Under the pieces are notes generated by a model. It did not search any database. It saw only the letters and a list, made by a program, of their open reading frames with translations, and was not told where the DNA came from. Shown one piece after another: positions 63,008 to 64,000 of a stretch of DNA of 64,000 bases; within the stretch, counting starts at the first letter, position 1, and every line of letters starts with the position of its first letter. Made by a program: the position numbers and the translations under genes. The DNA is from JBGRPZ01 sp041725955 (lineage in GTDB: Bacteria > Bacteroidota > Bacteroidia > Bacteroidales > JBGRPZ01), in NCBI GenBank assembly GCA_041725955.1, contig JBGRQE010000005.1, forward strand, positions 1-64,000, in the 5' to 3' direction.

Positions 63008-64000
63008 ATGAAAAAATTTCACAAAAGGCTGTTTTCTATTCTACTCTTAGGATTTTGTTTCAGCAATTTATCCTGTTTTGCCCAGCAAGTTTCTTCAAGA
63101 GACTCTGCACGAATTGTTGATTCAATAGAATCTCTTAACAATTTGTTCTGGGAATATAACAGAAAAGACCTATACAAATCCTTAAAAATTGCTAAGAAAG
63201 CAGATTCTCTAGCAAATAGGATAAATAATGTCGACTTAAGATCAATATCAAATTATAATTTAAGTGTAATTTATCAAAGCTTAGATATTTATGATTCTGC
63301 ATTGTTTTATGCAAATAATGCTATAGAAATTGACTCTCTTAGCAACAATAAAAAACTATTGAGCAAAAGTTTATCTAGGCTAGGTAGTATTTTTGAAGGT
63401 CTTGACGATTACTCAAGAGCGATTGGTTTATATTATAATGCACTAAGTCTTAAAGAAGCAATTAACGATACCTTAGGTATTGGTATCACTTTTTTCAGGT
63501 TGGCAAATATCTACAATGACAACAAAGAGTATAAAAAAGCAACTGATTTTTATCTTAGAGCTAACGATATTTTCATTCAGTTAAATATAAAAAGAAACAT
63601 TGCAACAACTTATAATAATTTAGGTGTAAATTATTATTATTTAGATGATACAACAAAAGCAAAGTTTTATTATGAAAAAGCACTGAAAGAATATCTGATA
63701 ATTGGAGATAAAATAGGAGAAGCTACAGGATACAACAACCTTGGAACAATTGAAGAAGAGAAAAAGAATTACATAAAAGCATTAGAACTTTATCATAAAG
63801 GACTAAATATCAGAAGAAAACTTGATGACAAATCTGGTATCTCAAATTCACTTACCAATATTGGTTCTGTACTTTTCAATCAGAATAAATTAAAAGAAGC
63901 CTTAGAAAATCAAAAAGAAGCTTTAAAAATTGCTAAAAGCATAAATTCTCTTCATTTACAACACAATATACTCGAAAAGCTTGTCAAAATTGAAGAGAAA
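63008..64000 (+). CDS. Exported TPR protein, truncated by window end
   Basis: The frame runs open for 331 codons from the ATG at 63008 to the edge. Residues 1-26 form a signal peptide (MKKFHKRLFSILLLGFCFSNLSCFAQ). Then come six or more TPR units, e.g. SKSLSRLGSIFEGLDDYSRAIGLYYNAL, TYNNLGVNYYYLDDTTKAKFYYEKAL and GYNNLGTIEEEKKNYIKALELYHKGL. In Bacteroidota such periplasmic TPR arrays often precede a membrane segment and a histidine kinase or LuxR output domain; the missing 3' part would decide this. Confidence 0.85.
   Translation, partial: MKKFHKRLFSILLLGFCFSNLSCFAQQVSSRDSARIVDSIESLNNLFWEYNRKDLYKSLKIAKKADSLANRINNVDLRSISNYNLSVIYQSLDIYDSALFYANNAIEIDSLSNNKKLLSKSLSRLGSIFEGLDDYSRAIGLYYNALSLKEAINDTLGIGITFFRLANIYNDNKEYKKATDFYLRANDIFIQLNIKRNIATTYNNLGVNYYYLDDTTKAKFYYEKALKEYLIIGDKIGEATGYNNLGTIEEEKKNYIKALELYHKGLNIRRKLDDKSGISNSLTNIGSVLFNQNKLKEALENQKEALKIAKSINSLHLQHNILEKLVKIEEK

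Overview
The window looks like a chromosome segment of a marine or sediment member of the Bacteroidota, most likely a Bacteroidales/Marinilabiliales-type facultative or strict anaerobe. Evidence: very AT-rich DNA; Bacteroidota -7 promoter boxes of the form TAnnTTTG in front of several genes; two secreted proteins with type IX secretion (T9SS) C-terminal sorting domains; the carboxynorspermidine polyamine route; a GIN-domain protein; and [FeFe]-hydrogenase maturases. Placement below phylum is inference. I see no insertion sequence, prophage, CRISPR array or rRNA.

Layout. 1-1.6 kb: 3' part of a secreted thioredoxin-fold protein with a T9SS tail (minus strand). 1.9-4.0 kb: TPP riboswitch and stand-alone thiC. 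4.1-6.4 kb: NarL/DesK-type histidine kinase with eroded ATP-binding motifs, its LuxR-type regulator, and a low-molecular-weight tyrosine phosphatase. 6.5-11.1 kb: T9SS subtilase, a conserved protein of unknown function, RarA. 11.2-13.6 kb: carboxynorspermidine decarboxylase and dehydrogenase. 13.8-20.8 kb: amidotransferase, M20 amidohydrolase, methylglyoxal synthase, exonuclease VII (xseAB), a small membrane protein, and a pyruvate/indolepyruvate decarboxylase. 21.0-28.8 kb: a tight six-gene operon that reads as a glycosylglycerate (probably glucosylglycerate) synthesis and recycling module. 28.8-36.6 kb: nitroreductase, NhaC-type antiporter with an Orn/Lys/Arg decarboxylase, a cyclase-family hydrolase, a 22-bp tandem repeat array, PfkB kinase and arginine deiminase. 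36.7-41.4 kb: six-TM adenylate cyclase, HD hydrolase, two double-domain Usp proteins. 41.6-45.2 kb: GT22-like mannosyltransferase and ligA. 45.2-47.0 kb: second 22-bp tandem array, an orphan small protein and a GIN-domain protein. 47.3-54.3 kb: two EamA transporters in tandem, two identical tRNA(CAU) genes, a DUF3108 protein, an S9 peptidase lipoprotein and a TPR protein. 54.8-62.9 kb: hydG, cysE-cysK, a small lipoprotein, DUF1223-msrA, a candidate small RNA, hydF-hydE. 63.0 kb to the end: a truncated secreted TPR protein.

Main themes. (1) Compatible-solute metabolism: the 21-29 kb operon holds a glucosyl-3-phosphoglycerate-synthase-like enzyme, a HAD hydrolase, a GH13 sucrose/glucosylglycerate-phosphorylase-like enzyme and glycerate kinase, so the solute could be built and taken apart. 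(2) Anaerobic hydrogen metabolism: all three H-cluster maturases are present, interleaved with cysteine biosynthesis. (3) Amine and acid metabolism: decarboxylase, antiporter, arginine deiminase and carboxy(nor)spermidine enzymes. (4) Two unrelated intergenic arrays share an exact 22-bp period, which is the most puzzling non-coding signal. No single striking new defence or mobile system is visible; the best candidates for something undescribed are the 22-bp arrays, the minus-strand RNA at 60.3-60.5 kb, the two extra glycosyltransferases of the glycosylglycerate operon, and the conserved unknown protein at 8.4 kb.
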